Of a DNA stretch of 64,000 bases, positions 47,801-58,100 are shown piece by piece. This stretch comes from a virus. Under the pieces are notes generated by a model. That model was not told the origin of the DNA. It saw only the letters and a program-made list of their open reading frames with translations, and made no database searches. The stretch spans positions 62,001-126,000 of the IMG/VR virus record IMGVR_UViG_3300008117_000049; one strand, 5' to 3'. A program made the position numbers and the translations under genes. The stretch's first letter is position 1. Each line of letters opens with the position of its first letter.

Positions 47801-48540
47801 TTATATTTTTTGCCACAGATAGAGGAAATTTTAGTTACCTGCCTAAAGATAGGAGTACCTATAGTTTATCGGGCAATCTTTCGCCGCAAGATGCGTTTAT
47901 GTCACTTGGTCTAGATGGGCCAGATGAAGATGATTCAAGTGGCAGACCGATACCGGGTAGTGGTAGGAAAAGGGCAGTGAGCGTTGCGGCACATGAACTG
48001 ACTCATATGATGATACAAGCATTATTTCCAGAACTTAAGCCAGCGGAGTGGGCTGTTTTGGCTCGTTTTATAACCCAAAGGGATGCTAACGGAAATCTAA
48101 TTCAAAATCTTGTAAACGGAAATCTTGGAGACACGGTTTTGAGCAGTGAAATAACTAATCTTACACCAGCAAGTTTGCTTGCATTATTAAGCAACGAAGA
48201 AGTGTCGGTTTTTGCTCCTGAAATTTCCACTCCTTACTCTACGCAACATCAAAAAGGTTCTAAAAAAGTTGGTGGAGTTCGCGGGCTAAATCCGTTTCTT
48301 CATGGAGAGTTTTTCTCAACTCTAACTCAAGCCATGTTTTCGGGGGACCCGACCATTATGTATCCAGGAAATCTTGTTAGTCCTGGAGATAAACTTAGAG
48401 TAGGTTTTAACGCAGACGGAACACCTAAATACTTTACTATACCAGATGGTCCGATTTTTAATGCTGGTGCCTTGCCAGTGGGTATAGTATTATCTTTATT
48501 AATGAATGAATTAGCAAAACAAAAGCAAGGAATACCATAA
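38803..48540 (+). CDS. Giant multi-ADP-ribosyltransferase protein, 3245 aa
   Basis: One unbroken frame. N-terminal basic R-R-D-R-R-G-R-F-A-W-M-G-G-G motif (about 215-228). Five ART-like domains follow. ART1: R867, SS892-893, E936. ART2: R1299, STS 1333-1335, E1373-K-E1375. ART3: R1643, TTS 1677-1679, E1718-R-E1720. ART4: R1899, S1932, E1979. ART5: R2362 and E2455, degenerate. [V/I]xYAP linkers at 1012, 1429, 1784, 2135 and 2546 separate them. A coiled coil at about 2550-2600 precedes a zincin-like domain with H-E-L-T-H at 3064-3068 and a possible third ligand E3169. ARTs move ADP-ribose from NAD+ onto targets. Position after portal and Dps suggests injection with the DNA. Confidence 0.85.
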   Translation: MSEYENFDPVDEINKIIEGADRPALPSVYVKKDKTNVVIEGTALVASANSKTLPSRRVGRFEMLEVLERSLNRTVTNFNNPSQRAFTAMRELSDFVNMATTGAQPKIAGEHRDLLPVGHPLSTRPNDFSEEELAQARAEWMSADPRIAEEFRPLVATAFVTPEESVEREYLIAKLEATNATQVPRDIILGLTAAGNPYAGGNSFLARSARARAQRRDRRGRFAWMGGGARVWLGKLFDAVSSLFRFAGYDAKTDSFDLEGVPGSPYFGKVISVPASQVEAIKAILPDSLGLPEPRSKSVAKNLIVDPSTLQLKDAPTGWEKVSSENGVDVFRSADGWIATRYPNLASAPKESSITRTRGANSDKSINPDLPVYHIAQGSADGTVVDKPFAVAQGWGDAQALIARYDKKLSPSKKKAELDEPQEQGFIKGWKKQERGYIPADYNPYGYYAGGRDVAMGNDSYTDPSGRFIAVSMAPKKQEQAKNVRKQVLESGKPIETFDGAKDWDGDVSNLWRLERVRSDGKREILGYYQDTEDIERDTEIPKDLEQGQDFYEEIIANTLQWGGNSVDFVDGSNPDQGYLVAHEADVVQPDGSVKKREQLVTPEDFMDPIEGPKILRAYALKNQEKLMEKGFYLGTWTDMVEVKDENGNVIDKKEMVFLDVSEWIKDFDDAFDAGEKRGEIAIFGASEGKSYYIEVEKRRRETIRNTPVLDKEEDKRVREESDRITDEENKWFRDNYAVWQNFERDTGIGFFKDDGSPNPEVAKVSPEIYEHLKRRDDAEKNRNSVFQNYIRSVFEMADGMDPGGKNNGLAVNQGLLDIRDRYVGDDEATLKMNAGLREGQVASSKVKSVDRLVNKSKLKQNTVLYRGAWLDPELVSQIEIQDSYFDRGFQSSGLDVDTATSYLDFRAEKSQGKERVVFRILAPQGMNAIHVGDDEVIMRRNTKMTIIRKTKLDDTTYIDVDIEPQTKEQIDVRLQGLVKGPRPESSESPGELLPDDGGGADGLGEGGPFEVNYAPLPTTRPDSERVTDPQLAIWLRLSKDVLGVSLNGIIDEAIAINQNNDPEKHLAKRLKANVAKSLAEKLKDVDDKEFVRVLDDLGVFSGLSKHMDWSEPKKLQEVIFYSLDARKEVGVNLRAEFANVLRWATTNNDFYREQKELVDKINSTKEVTLEEARLILDAYNENGRLGGFTLFKNLILPDSDNREFLDAVRYTAVSSLVSRWASTSNGSHVSSLAIQEVARRQFGIRGSAEWNNGIGMEIQVKDVADKNRNLIGRFLQAQYDLTQEYFKKKGISKITLYRGVKNFKAHDMPKTTSSTENGISGAVRLRPLSSWSTSEGVAIGFARGEDGRVFRKEFDVKNIFSMPGFGNGCYEEKEMVVLGGVVDSVDIGTYSVLNTRGEGSPVKYPSPEPQAITYESLPNLLPDLGLEVNYAPSRRDSRLLNDAERNEIARHHPTEAIWVSIAEDSTFHKREMPLTLKNSLEFHDREAIRTGQIGTGPMGEGTVELARALKKGVAQNLENKMSSVEASEWAETANLFKDLGIVVNFPNDEESSQYGVVRALISSWAFTSNGDEPLSLAIQELAKKEFGIEKAADWEISPEKQVKVDKILETSENLIRKFLRAQYDLTQEYFKRKGIKKLTLFRGVKKFSNHEIVESTFPNGGKFTATLGLRPLSAWTTSRRIGTIFANRYEQSRLFRKEFDVKDIFCFPGTGFGCLDEREFVVLGGNTKGIDVSSQRDMSPLGGMSDAFNFENRAANYQVVFDSDVESPLDQIAESGFRLGEWVNYAPERLIRPERDAVADITSFDPTDEIPNSPKNAGGMTRNTWWAWERGPDGNQFIDYMRQQACRLIGLPVPETEFDKGKGSHFMLQRGWGAPGEKAIKGMVNAIANGRPQPPLYRGLANGYGENASTPELERLRSVREGDTVDMPLASATRSPGVATWYATNRGTDRGPIILKIREGANGVSLSKTNSFYPHDYETVVNGKFRVVGNQTVLTPVWSRDYVNIFDTEDRPAEGIPILRGQVPEDLLNEIREALIKNPKDDLSRFNTDTLKFTNDRNRSKYSIPISVWMLSEPKEIQVIELEQEKVYSIDENKPESKNDQPETYENVEPFFAEKLEANAEKAPLDSPAEGFIVSYAPLNLTGPQKLVSSDVPEPKITGPQKLVSSDVPEPKKYGKDLKKREQLFKKYEEAENKLDRARKEILDKERAARRANGGAYRPLPYKYDMDENGRLVPNPRLIDELGRKYFNLVQDLADSINALRDFDKKFIESKFELSVGGVIPNPPSRTEITSPGDIWQGLKNVRKESLYAIGDWGASETSRQVLASTRGSYVYNKSMKPEFVSRISPLISQSTLKENTQLHRGEWLPENIVDAAEVGDSIYFDNIQELSLLSDVPNKQLLRRNGDQLDKTYYFNKGKKPVVLRLNCPKGMNALYTKNQADESENFSDIDAGRDREDAMVQAVLLRPDVKMKLVSKTEKDGVTYLEFDVEPKTKEEIESNKSGLIKKDGQVVEQIMPQPEDLGALETPEGFILGNDAPIEPDNRLVVNYAPKNKNKGAGLAKEVERRQKLAEAQKKIQGELKEKQEKEKEILKERMEEQKEELAQKIPEIAQMLPSSPQDLLDPNQPLNILGSTDITQEIFNVPGGDDPEKPNSIQILEPNQVWKDLVSTMEALGSAASDDIENQVNEKFAETIKDLNAQKKQVKASRDEAELGLRTLERAAQQLENSAILNNFGANNSPVRQSIIDTALSYINDKYFLKDPNAPDLVWNSDFGAFAQWAVKKRYPNISKDEALTKTLALLTAANSHLIEIAKMPDSAQRDAEVKKVIAKMMLGTYFTQTWESFFDAAHNLNVTNNPNSAAWEAELSEIIGNNPIPDYNQLARNLFNKLEIYEDNKKNYKKAITDFSKKVHDEIIKPKLEELGIVFGHSVTIEPREINYVGKGSLGHDANRNPVFVPNPSIRATGDLTDARGYASILTEAIQTLPYPIALLVKNFIASNDVIFFATDRGNFSYLPKDRSTYSLSGNLSPQDAFMSLGLDGPDEDDSSGRPIPGSGRKRAVSVAAHELTHMMIQALFPELKPAEWAVLARFITQRDANGNLIQNLVNGNLGDTVLSSEITNLTPASLLALLSNEEVSVFAPEISTPYSTQHQKGSKKVGGVRGLNPFLHGEFFSTLTQAMFSGDPTIMYPGNLVSPGDKLRVGFNADGTPKYFTIPDGPIFNAGALPVGIVLSLLMNELAKQKQGIP
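45229..45324 (+). repeat. Perfect 48-bp tandem duplication inside the giant gene
   Basis: Two adjacent copies encode T-G-P-Q-K-L-V-S-S-D-V-P-E-P-K plus one residue, just after the V-S-Y-A-P linker. Identity is complete except at the boundary, so the event is recent. Confidence 0.85.
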
Positions 48541-48770
48541 TGGCAGAAAACGAAAATGAAGAAGTAATCTGGTCTGAAACCGACAACGAAAACGCCGACT
48601 GGATAAAGTCGCTTTCTTGGGATTTACCGACTGAGCCAGAAGAGTTTCTAAGGTCTCTAGGTGGAACCAGCATTGAAGACTTTTTGAAATTGCCAGCAGC
48701 CAAGGCTATGCCAGCCGAACTGCTAAACGAACTAATCAAGTCTGGGCACATAAAGCCAAAAGGTGTCTAA
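48540..48770 (+). CDS. Small acidic protein after giant gene 1, 76 aa
   Basis: The ATG overlaps the giant gene's TAA. Very acidic, helical (EVIWSETDNENADWIKSL, PEEFLRSLGGTSIEDFL), with a basic tail. Small acidic partners directly after toxin-like genes are often immunity proteins or loading chaperones; this is inference. No family recognised. Confidence 0.65.
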   Translation: MAENENEEVIWSETDNENADWIKSLSWDLPTEPEEFLRSLGGTSIEDFLKLPAAKAMPAELLNELIKSGHIKPKGV

Positions 48771-49064
48771 ATGAAAGTCACTTTTCCAGATGGAAGTTAT
48801 CTAAATTATTATTTTTATTTAGACATAAAGCCAGAGTTTCTAGATAACGACAAGTGTTTGGCTCTCCGCGCTTGGCTTGATTGGCGTATGTTGCTACTAG
48901 ATAAAGGCACAAAAACTTACAGATTTGATAAATTTCTGGCAGACATGGAAGTGAAAAGCGACGACCCGCTATTCTTCAGAATGTTTATAGAAGAGAATTT
49001 TGTAATGGTCAAATTTGAGGGTGATTTAGTTCCAGAAATCCCTGAAAAATATAAGACTTTTTAA
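48771..49064 (+). CDS. Small acidic protein, 97 aa
   Basis: ATG directly after the previous stop. Alpha/beta acidic protein (YLNYYFYLDIKPEFL, DWRMLLLDKG, FVMVKFEGDLVPEIPE). With the preceding gene it fills the gap between the two giant genes. Candidate chaperone or immunity protein; not recognised. Confidence 0.65.
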   Translation: MKVTFPDGSYLNYYFYLDIKPEFLDNDKCLALRAWLDWRMLLLDKGTKTYRFDKFLADMEVKSDDPLFFRMFIEENFVMVKFEGDLVPEIPEKYKTF

Positions 49065-49167
49065 TTTATTGTAGAATAGAACAAACCTAATAAATAGGTT
49101 ATCAGACGCGCTGCTATACTTTTTATAGAATATCCGCTCCTCTATAACCAATCAGGAGAAGTTTTTA
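49065..49167 (+). promoter_or_regulatory. Intergenic signal between giant operon parts
   Basis: TTTATTGTAGAATA (49067), an AACCTA-ATAAA-TAGGTT dyad (about 49084-49100) and TATACT (49113-49118), then AGGAG before 49168. A TTTATTGTAGAAGTA copy recurs after giant gene 2 (61504). Possibly a promoter or RNA-processing element. Confidence 0.45.
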
Positions 49168-52100
49168 ATGACCTACTATAACTCTTTCGGTATAGAGTTT
49201 GAATGTGACGAAACCCAAGAAGGTTTAGTAGCGGCAGGTAATCGCTGGACATCTGGCGGAAACTCCACCCTTGCTCGTCGTGCTCGTGTAGCACTTCAAA
49301 GGCGTGACCGTTATGGTCGTTGGGCCGAAATGGGTGGCGGTATTTCGTTCCCTGGCCGTTTAGGAAACGGAACTATTGAAAAATTTGTTGGTCGTTATGT
49401 CGGTCCCGCTGAACGCCCAGACTATATGCGGGTCTATGTCACAGAGGCCAGAAGACCGGGTATCTACGAAGTCCCTTCCCGAGTTGCTACGGTTGCTAAG
49501 GCACTTCTAAGCAAAGAAGCACTTAAAGATGTTGGCGTAAATCTAGATGTTAACGGAAACCGCGTTGGCGAAATTCTTGACAGAGACATTGAGTTTATTG
49601 ACCAAATGTGGAAAGGCAACAAGCCTACCGATTTTGAACTTAGTATGGCTCGTGGCGAAGTATCAAAGCCAGAAAAAAGAGTTATTGAAAAGGCTCGTCT
49701 AAGAGCACCTAAGCACAAGTCCTACAACATTGTTGATGAAAAAGGCAACAGGATTGATAAAGACGAAGAGCCAGCAAAACCAGATGTAAAAAAGCCTAGC
49801 AAAAAGGCTAAGCCAGCCGAAAAGTTCCCAGTTCCAGACACAAGCCAGTGGGATGAAAAACGCCAAAGCAATGATGTTTGGTATGAAAAAGACGGTAAGC
49901 GTATTCCAGATGAAAGACTAACTGAAGCCGATAAAACTCCAGAAAATAAAAGAATTTATATTCGCGAAGGGGAAAAAGGCGAAAACGACAAAATTATTGA
50001 TGGAAATGGAAACTTAATTGAGTTTAAGCCTAGTCTTAAACCAGAATCTAGTCCAATTCCAGAAAAACTTCCAGAGCATGACCCAGAAGAGGGTTTTTGG
50101 AACAAAGCCAGAGTAAGACGAGAAGAAGTCCGTAAAAATTTAAAGACTCCTCAAGAAATTTACGAAGAATTATATAACGGTGGTTTTGCTGAAGCAGATT
50201 TAGACAAAGCAATAGCAGCCTGTGATTATGCGCTTAGTCAGCAGAAGTACTTAGGTAGAGACGAAAACCCACTATATGCGTCAAATCCAGATGACCCAAG
50301 ACTTAGACACATAGCAAACTTACTTGAGTCCCTACCAGAGTGGCAAGAATACAGAATTAAGCGTGCCATAAATCTTAGATTTATGAACGAGGAAAATATT
50401 GATGAACTAAAGGCTTGGGTAGATGGGAAAATAGAGCCCGGCTCTCCGTTATCACCAGAAGATATGGTTGAACTTCACCGTAAGTTTAGGAATCTTGCGG
50501 TTGACATAACCAACCTAAGAATTTCTGGAGAAGATGCTTTTAGCAACGACAACCTCGGTGCTGAGCGTATCAATATGCCACAACTTGATGAAAAAAACCT
50601 GCCTCTATTTTTACGAGACATGGCAAGAATTGGTGTTGGTCACCGATACACAAGAATGATGCCAGACCAATTACACCCTGTTCAAATGGAAATGGACATG
50701 GGCGATATTGCCAAGATTGCTGAGTCTTGGAAAGACATTGAGTTATTCAATAAATTTAACCCACACGAAAACCCAATTGTTATATCAAGAGATGGTTATG
50801 TTCTTGACGGACATCACCGCTGGGCTGCTGCTTGGCTAGCCCAAAAAAGAGGCGACAAACTTGCCCTTAAGGGTCTAAAAGTAGTTCAACTTGACATAGA
50901 CCACGAACAAGCATTAACGATTGCTAACGAGTGGAACGACTACGCTGGAATTCGCAGGATAACCGTTGGTGGTAAGGATGTTAGAGAGCCTAGACCACAA
51001 GCCCCAGCAGTTCCGCAAGCCACTTCTAAAATTACATCACCGTCTGCTACTCCAGATTTGCCGCGTGTTAGCCCTCAGCCAGATTTAGTAGTAAATTATG
51101 CTCCTTCCGACGACAATTTGTCCACCCCAAGCGGAGAAAACTTTAAGAGTTTTCTTGACAGGGAACTGGCAAATGTCGGCGACAAAATTATTCCAGACTT
51201 TGGTGACCGACTCACAGAAGATACTCCCAACCCAGAGGATAGGAATAGCCCGTTCCCTGGCTCTCGCACAGTTGTAAATAATCTTTTGAAGTATAGAGAC
51301 TCAATGATAAAAGCAATGAAAGAGAGTGCTTTAGACCAAGACCAAGAAAAATTTAGATATCAATTTGAAATTGCTAAAAGAGTCACAAAACTTTTAAATC
51401 AAATACACGAGAATTTTTCTAACAATAAGAATTATGCTGCCGATACTGAATTATCAATTAGTACTAGCAACCCAGAAGAAAAACTAAAAACAGTTAGAGT
51501 TCTTCCAAACACTGTTAGATATGGTACCGACAACAATGGTATTAGAAAAGTTCAGTACTTTGAAGCAATAATTATTGCTAAAAATGGAAAACCTTACATG
51601 GTTAAGTGGACACCAGACCACTCTCACGCCCACAGCATCGACAAAAACGGAATTGTAAACGACAGTAACGATGGTGGAGGTATTTCATTTAACGGTGGAC
51701 AAATGTATGACGAAATTGTTGATGGAAAACCAGTACCTAGAATTGCCAGTGTTGGTGGGGCATTTACTAACGACGGACACCACGCTTTAGGTTTAGCAAG
51801 TGCTCACATAAACCTAATTAGGTGGGTACAAAGCATGTTTGGCGGAAGGCTCAAGCATAGTTCAAACTTAAGTGCTAGAGGAAACCCATACTCAAAGATG
51901 GTTTCTAGAGACATGCGTTGGCACGACAGAAGTCAAGCAGACAAGGCAGTTCATATGAGTTGCCCAAACGCTACTATTTTTAAAGTCCTCAAAGATATGG
52001 GATTAATTAGCGGTGAGTATATTCCAGCAACCCCTGGAGCAAAACAAGATGATGACACTCCGGGCGGTTACGGGGCTCACAGCGGTGGGCGCGGTTGGCT

Positions 52101-55100
52101 AAGAAGGCTCACATTTACCAACAACTCTGGTTACTCAAGTAATGTATCTGTCTTAACAAGTTATAGCATTAACGATGAGGTCAGGGCTTATGACGGAGAG
52201 TTCTTAAGAAAAACTCCAGAAGAACAACAAGCGATACTTGACGCTATGCCTCCAATTTTTAGAGATTTCTTTGCTGGAGATAGGTCTAGAGATAGCATAG
52301 GCCGAACCGCTGATTTTGATGTTCAATATAAAATATTGGAAACTGCTTATGCTGACGGAATGAAGCAACAGGAAGCAGTAGATTTCCTAGACAGTTTAAT
52401 TACTGGGCTACCAGAATTAGATAGAGCATTTGGCAGAAATGCTGACCACAGAGAGTTGCTTAGACGCTTAAAGCAACTAAGAGATGGAATTAGTATTGGA
52501 TTTTGGAACCAAAGCGACAACAATTACAATAGGCCAAAATCTTTTGACCCAAACAGTATTAGAGCAATTGAATCTCCATTTGCTGGCTACTTTAAATTTA
52601 ATGATTGGGTTTTGCCAAGAGATGTAAATAGAGTTCTAAACGATTTACCATTTAGTGCTAGACCACACAGAGGAGGCTGGTCAAAACCAGATGGTTGGAC
52701 AGAAGAGCCACAAGCACTAAAAGACCTTTACGGTCCAGAAATTTTGCTTGCTTCCTTGCGCGACGCTCTTTTGAACAAAAAAGGTAAATCTGCCAAACTT
52801 CCAGACATTAATGGGGAAGAAAATACCGTTGACCCAACAGCAGTCTATAAAGCACTAGAGAATAACGGATATGACACAGAACTAATTCTTGCTGGCATTT
52901 ACGATGAACTAAACGGCAATTCGGTAAATACTGAAAAGTTGTTAGCAAAAAGACAAGAACTTGGAAATCTGCAAGGCATCATAGAAGAAATAACTAATGA
53001 AATAGCAGATGTAAAGGCTCCAATAGAATTTTCTAGAATTGGCGGAGAGTATGACTCAGAAAGTAAAGTTCTTCAGTCTGACCTAGTTAGGCGTGGAGAA
53101 ACTGGAGAAATTCCTACAGCACTCCAATTAAGACCACTTTCTTTGGATAACGAAGCATATGATTATCTAGGTCCAACTGGTGCAAGAACTCAAGTAATTC
53201 TTTCTCAACATCACACTCCAGAAATATCAATGTCTCGTTATTACATTGATGGAGTATCAGACAACCCAAAGGTTATTGCTAGAAACTTTAACCCAACTGG
53301 CCTAAGAAATGCTCTTATTGACTCAGTTACAAAGAATAATTACGCTGTAAAACTTAGGTACCCTAACGGACAGACCATAGATGTTCCAAACAATGCTATT
53401 CGAGATGCTTTACAGTACCAAGGGTATGACATAAATACCGTTTTAAGAGAAGAACCTAGTCTAAAACCTAAATTAAAAAGAATTAGTAGCGTTTCTGACA
53501 GGGAGAACGCAGACGGTAATGGCACCAGAATTAGCGAGTGGGCCATCTATAATTCAAGTGGCGAAGAAATTAGACTAAACGGTCCTGGCATTAGACAAAA
53601 GAGGAACGACACCACAGGGGAACACGAGTGGGATGTAGTTGATTTATCTAGTCCGCAAGATAACAGAACAATAGTTGCCAAATTAGCAAAAGTCAAGAAA
53701 AATGACGAAGGCAACTACGAAGTTTGGGTGGCAAATAGAGCCGACAACAAAACAGATGAATTTTCTGGAGAACCTAGCGGTGTTTATGAAACCTTACAAG
53801 AGGCTTTGTATGATGTTAAGAACCACATCTCAGACGATGCAAATATAGATGCATCTACCAACCTGCTAGGCCAAGGAAGAGCGCCTACAGTTAGTAACGG
53901 TTTTGCTATTGTTGGTGGAGCAAATGATGAGGCAGAAGTTACCGTTGGTGATTTAACATTACAAAGACCAGACGGTGCTGAAAGTTTTGTTGTTTTCTCT
54001 AACGGTGCTGGAACTGGCAGATTTAGAAGAATTTCTACTGCTCGTATTGAAAACAACACAATTGGCACGGTTTATACCGCAGAAACTTATTCCGTAGGAG
54101 AAGATGGCGGGAAAATTGAAGCCTTTGATTTGGTCAGAAAATCTTTCATAGGCTCTGACCCAGTTAGAAAACAAAGAATTTATGAGATTGCAAAAACTAA
54201 TCGTGGATTTGAACTTACAACTCACAAATATCATCCAGATGAGGGTGGCGTAACTAGGACCGAAACACTTGTATTTGATAATTACGAAGATGCTAAAGAC
54301 TATGCCAATAAAAAATTATTGGCTGGTCATATAGGATTACCTGGAGAGAAAGTATTTCCTAATCTTTCTGTCAGACAAGAAAGAGTTCCTGCTAGTGCGG
54401 ATTTGTCAAATCAAAACATATTCCAAGACAACTCTTCTATTCAAATAAATACTCCAGTAAAAATGACTGACGGAGTTAAAGGTCTTTTAAAAATCAATGT
54501 TAAGAAAGGTGCTCACCCTACTTGGAGAAACGGCGAGGACAATCAACAGTATGTGTTTGCTGAATTTAGTTTTGGCAATGAGCCAGACGAACCTCTTATC
54601 ACTGGTAAAATTACTAGAACTGGAGTAAGACAGTGGGTAACTGTTTCCTCAACAAATTCACCAAGTTTTAAAGAACACGCAATAAGTTCAATATTAAGAA
54701 ATGGTACTTTCTTTGCTAACAGTAAAGAAGAGGCTTTTGAAAGCCTAAAATACAGACTTGAAGAATCATTTGGCATAACTAATCAGCAAAGAGCCGACGG
54801 TCAGTCTGTACTACCTAGAATCAGACTTGTAAATAGGGCTGTTAAACTTGAGCCACCACCGCCACCGCCAGCCCCAGAAGATAAAAGCCTTTTTGCAGAT
54901 GGCGTTTTTGACGACTTCCTAAGAGTTAGAAATACCCCGCTTGATATTACTGGTGCAGAAGATAAAGGCGGTATGGGTCTAGGACAATCTGGTTCTAGAA
55001 AATATGAATTACCAGATGGTAGAAAGTTTAAAGTAAAAGATGAGGGCGCTAGAAAAGCAGCGTCTGAATCACTGAACCATGCTCTACATTTAGCACTTGG

Positions 55101-58100
55101 AATTCCAGCAACTGAAGCAAGAACTGGAAAAGCACCTGGCACCACACATGCAGTAAATGTTATTGACCCGTTTGAGCCAGATATAGTTTCTGGTCGCAGA
55201 AATGGGCACATGCCTGGTCAAGACTTGTTTAAGGATAGCGAATTTGATAAGCCAGAAAATCAGCAAGCAATTGCAGATATACAAGAAGGTTTAATTATTG
55301 ACTACTGGCTTGGCAATCAAGATTTTGTGCTAAACACTGGAAACTCTTTTGTTGCGGTTAGAGATGGAGTTAGAAGAGGTGTTCGTTGTGATGTTGGTGG
55401 CGGAATGTTCACCGCTATTCGTCAACAATTAATAAATAATTTTGCAGACGGAAATGATGCCGTAGAGGAATTTATTCACTACTGCGGCGATTTTATGAAC
55501 TCTGGAAGAGTAAACAAATCTTCTGAAAGTGGCCACATGAGGCGCGGTCTTACTAAAGAAAAAATGCTTGACATTGCTAGAAGAACCTTGCTTCGTTACA
55601 CTGACGACAAGATAGACAGAATTGTTGATGCCCACATAACTGACCCAAACGATAATGCTTTGGCAAAACAAGGTTTAAAGGCAAGGCGTTTAGCAATGCT
55701 AAATTACTTGGGAATAGACCATAACGAAACACCGCCTACTAGACAAGCACCAGCGGTTCAGGCTCCAAGAGTCCAACCCCCTACTGCAAATGTTCCTGGT
55801 GGGACACCAAATGAATTGCCAAATGGGGCAAATGGAGCAGTTCCTGTTGTCGGCATAAATCCTGCTGGAAAACCAATTGTCGGCCTACCGGGTGAACTAC
55901 AATCAAATGGTCTTTGGGTTATGCCACTTGAAGCAATTACACCTGATATTGCAAATGCAATCGCAAGGGGAGAGGTAGTTCCAGAAAACTTACCACTTCA
56001 CGCAGTAGATTCAACCAATCCAGAAAATTCAATAGTTATTGACGGCTCTGGCGTGCTTAGACCAGCATCTGCTCTAAACCACGGATACACAACAGTAATT
56101 GCTAGAAGAAAAGATGCTAACGGAAACTATCAATATCTACTTGTAAAGCCAGATGGCGACAACACTCCTTTTGGTCGTGCAAATCGAGACAGGTTTGGCG
56201 GAGCATATAAAGAACATGAAAGGTTTGATGTACGCCCATCCGCTCAAGAAATACTTAATGAGCGTTTTGGTGTAGAAGCGGAAAATAAAGTTGTTGCTAC
56301 ACAAGAAATTCTTAGGTCTGTTCCTGGACTTGATGGAGTACACAGAGTAATAATTGCTGATATTGCTGATTTTGATATGTCAATATCACAACCTCACCCT
56401 ACTCAGGGATACGCTTTATCTAGAAGATGGGCAATTTGGAGCCAAAATCCTTACGGTGACCAAGGAGATGACAACTTTATTCCACTTGACGCTACAGAAA
56501 GAGAGCGTCTTGTTTCAAAGGCTCGCCGTTGGGAAAACACCAATCCAGCACCTGCTGGAAACCAACCACCTTCAGGCGGGGACTCAAACGGTGGAGACGA
56601 TGGAAGCGGTCCATCTAACCCAAGTAACGGTGGCGGCGGAACAACTCCACCTATGTCTGGCTCAGACGATGACTGGCAACCATTCTCCAGATTCACTGCT
56701 ATTTCCGCTCTTCCTGGAATGCCAGAAATGGAATTCGAATTTAATATTTATCGTCGCAGAGATGGAGCAGTTAAGGTAGTCAGCGAATTTGACAACCTAC
56801 TAGGACATGTAAAACCGTTGGAGCACGGCTATTGGGTAGCAACATTGATGCCAGACAAAATTGGCACCAACAACAATGTTGGTGCTGAAAAAGCATTCTT
56901 TAGAAATAAATCTGATGCTGAAAACTGGCTAAGTCGAAGAATTTATAACCAAGTTGGCGTTAGAGAAGACGCTAGAAGACGCTTCACCGACCACCCAACA
57001 GATACTACATTCTTCCCAGATGTTCAACCTCCATTTGTTGTTGAAAGAGGATATCTAAATCCAACTACAGATGCTCAATCTCGTTTGGCTAAGAGACTGG
57101 TCAAAAACAAGCAAGCAACTGCTGAAGAAAGAGCAATGTACAAGGCTATTCTTTCTCAGAGAAACCCTACTGTCGGTGATGTTGGTTGGATAATTGGTCA
57201 ACTTAAAGATAGAGAAGATAGAGATATTGCAGAAATACAAGCATCTGACCAAGCAGAATTAGATGCTTTCAATGCTGGCAACCCTATCCAAGAATCTTCA
57301 CTTGAGAACGCTGGAGACGGTGCTAACAGAAGACACGCGGTTCGTGCTGGAGACCTTGAAGTTGGACATAGAATTCTTGGAAACATCAATGCCGATGTTG
57401 TCTTTACAGTTCCTGGCGAAAACGATACCGTAAATATTGGTGTGGTTGGAGACGATGGTCAACTTAAGATTTACAAAGTTGGCAGAAACAGAGTGTTGGA
57501 CTGCATTTATGGAAGACAGGCTCAACAAGCACCTGCTCAGCAACCAGCAGCACAAGGTCTTGCTGTAAGGCGGAGAAGAAACGAACTTATTCAAGACGAA
57601 ATAAGGCGCGCTTACCCCAACGCTTATACTTTGCCTAACGGCGATATAATTATCGGTAAAAGAGACCACCGTATGGCAGATGGAAGAGTATTCCGCTATG
57701 AAGCAGTGGTCCATAAACTAAAGTCTGACGAATTTGTTGGCTATGTAAGAAGACAAGAATTAGGTGCAGACAGAGCGCCAACTGGACCAAGTGAGGCTGC
57801 CTACTTAACCACCCCAGCACACTCAGCAACAGCACTTAAGAACAGGCTTAGAAAACGAGTTGTACCTGCTCTAACAGCAGCAAATCCAGCAAACGGATTC
57901 AATCAAGTTGGAGATGTTCAACCAGAAGTAACTGACCCATCAACTGGTCTATTGCTACCAGAAACTCTTGTAAATCTACAAAAGAGATTTATTGGTACTA
58001 CTGGAATTGAAAAAACTGGACACCCAGCAAAAGACGCTCTTATCGAGTATGTTCAAACCCTTGTTGCTAGAGGAATTTCTGCTCCAGAAATTATCAACCA

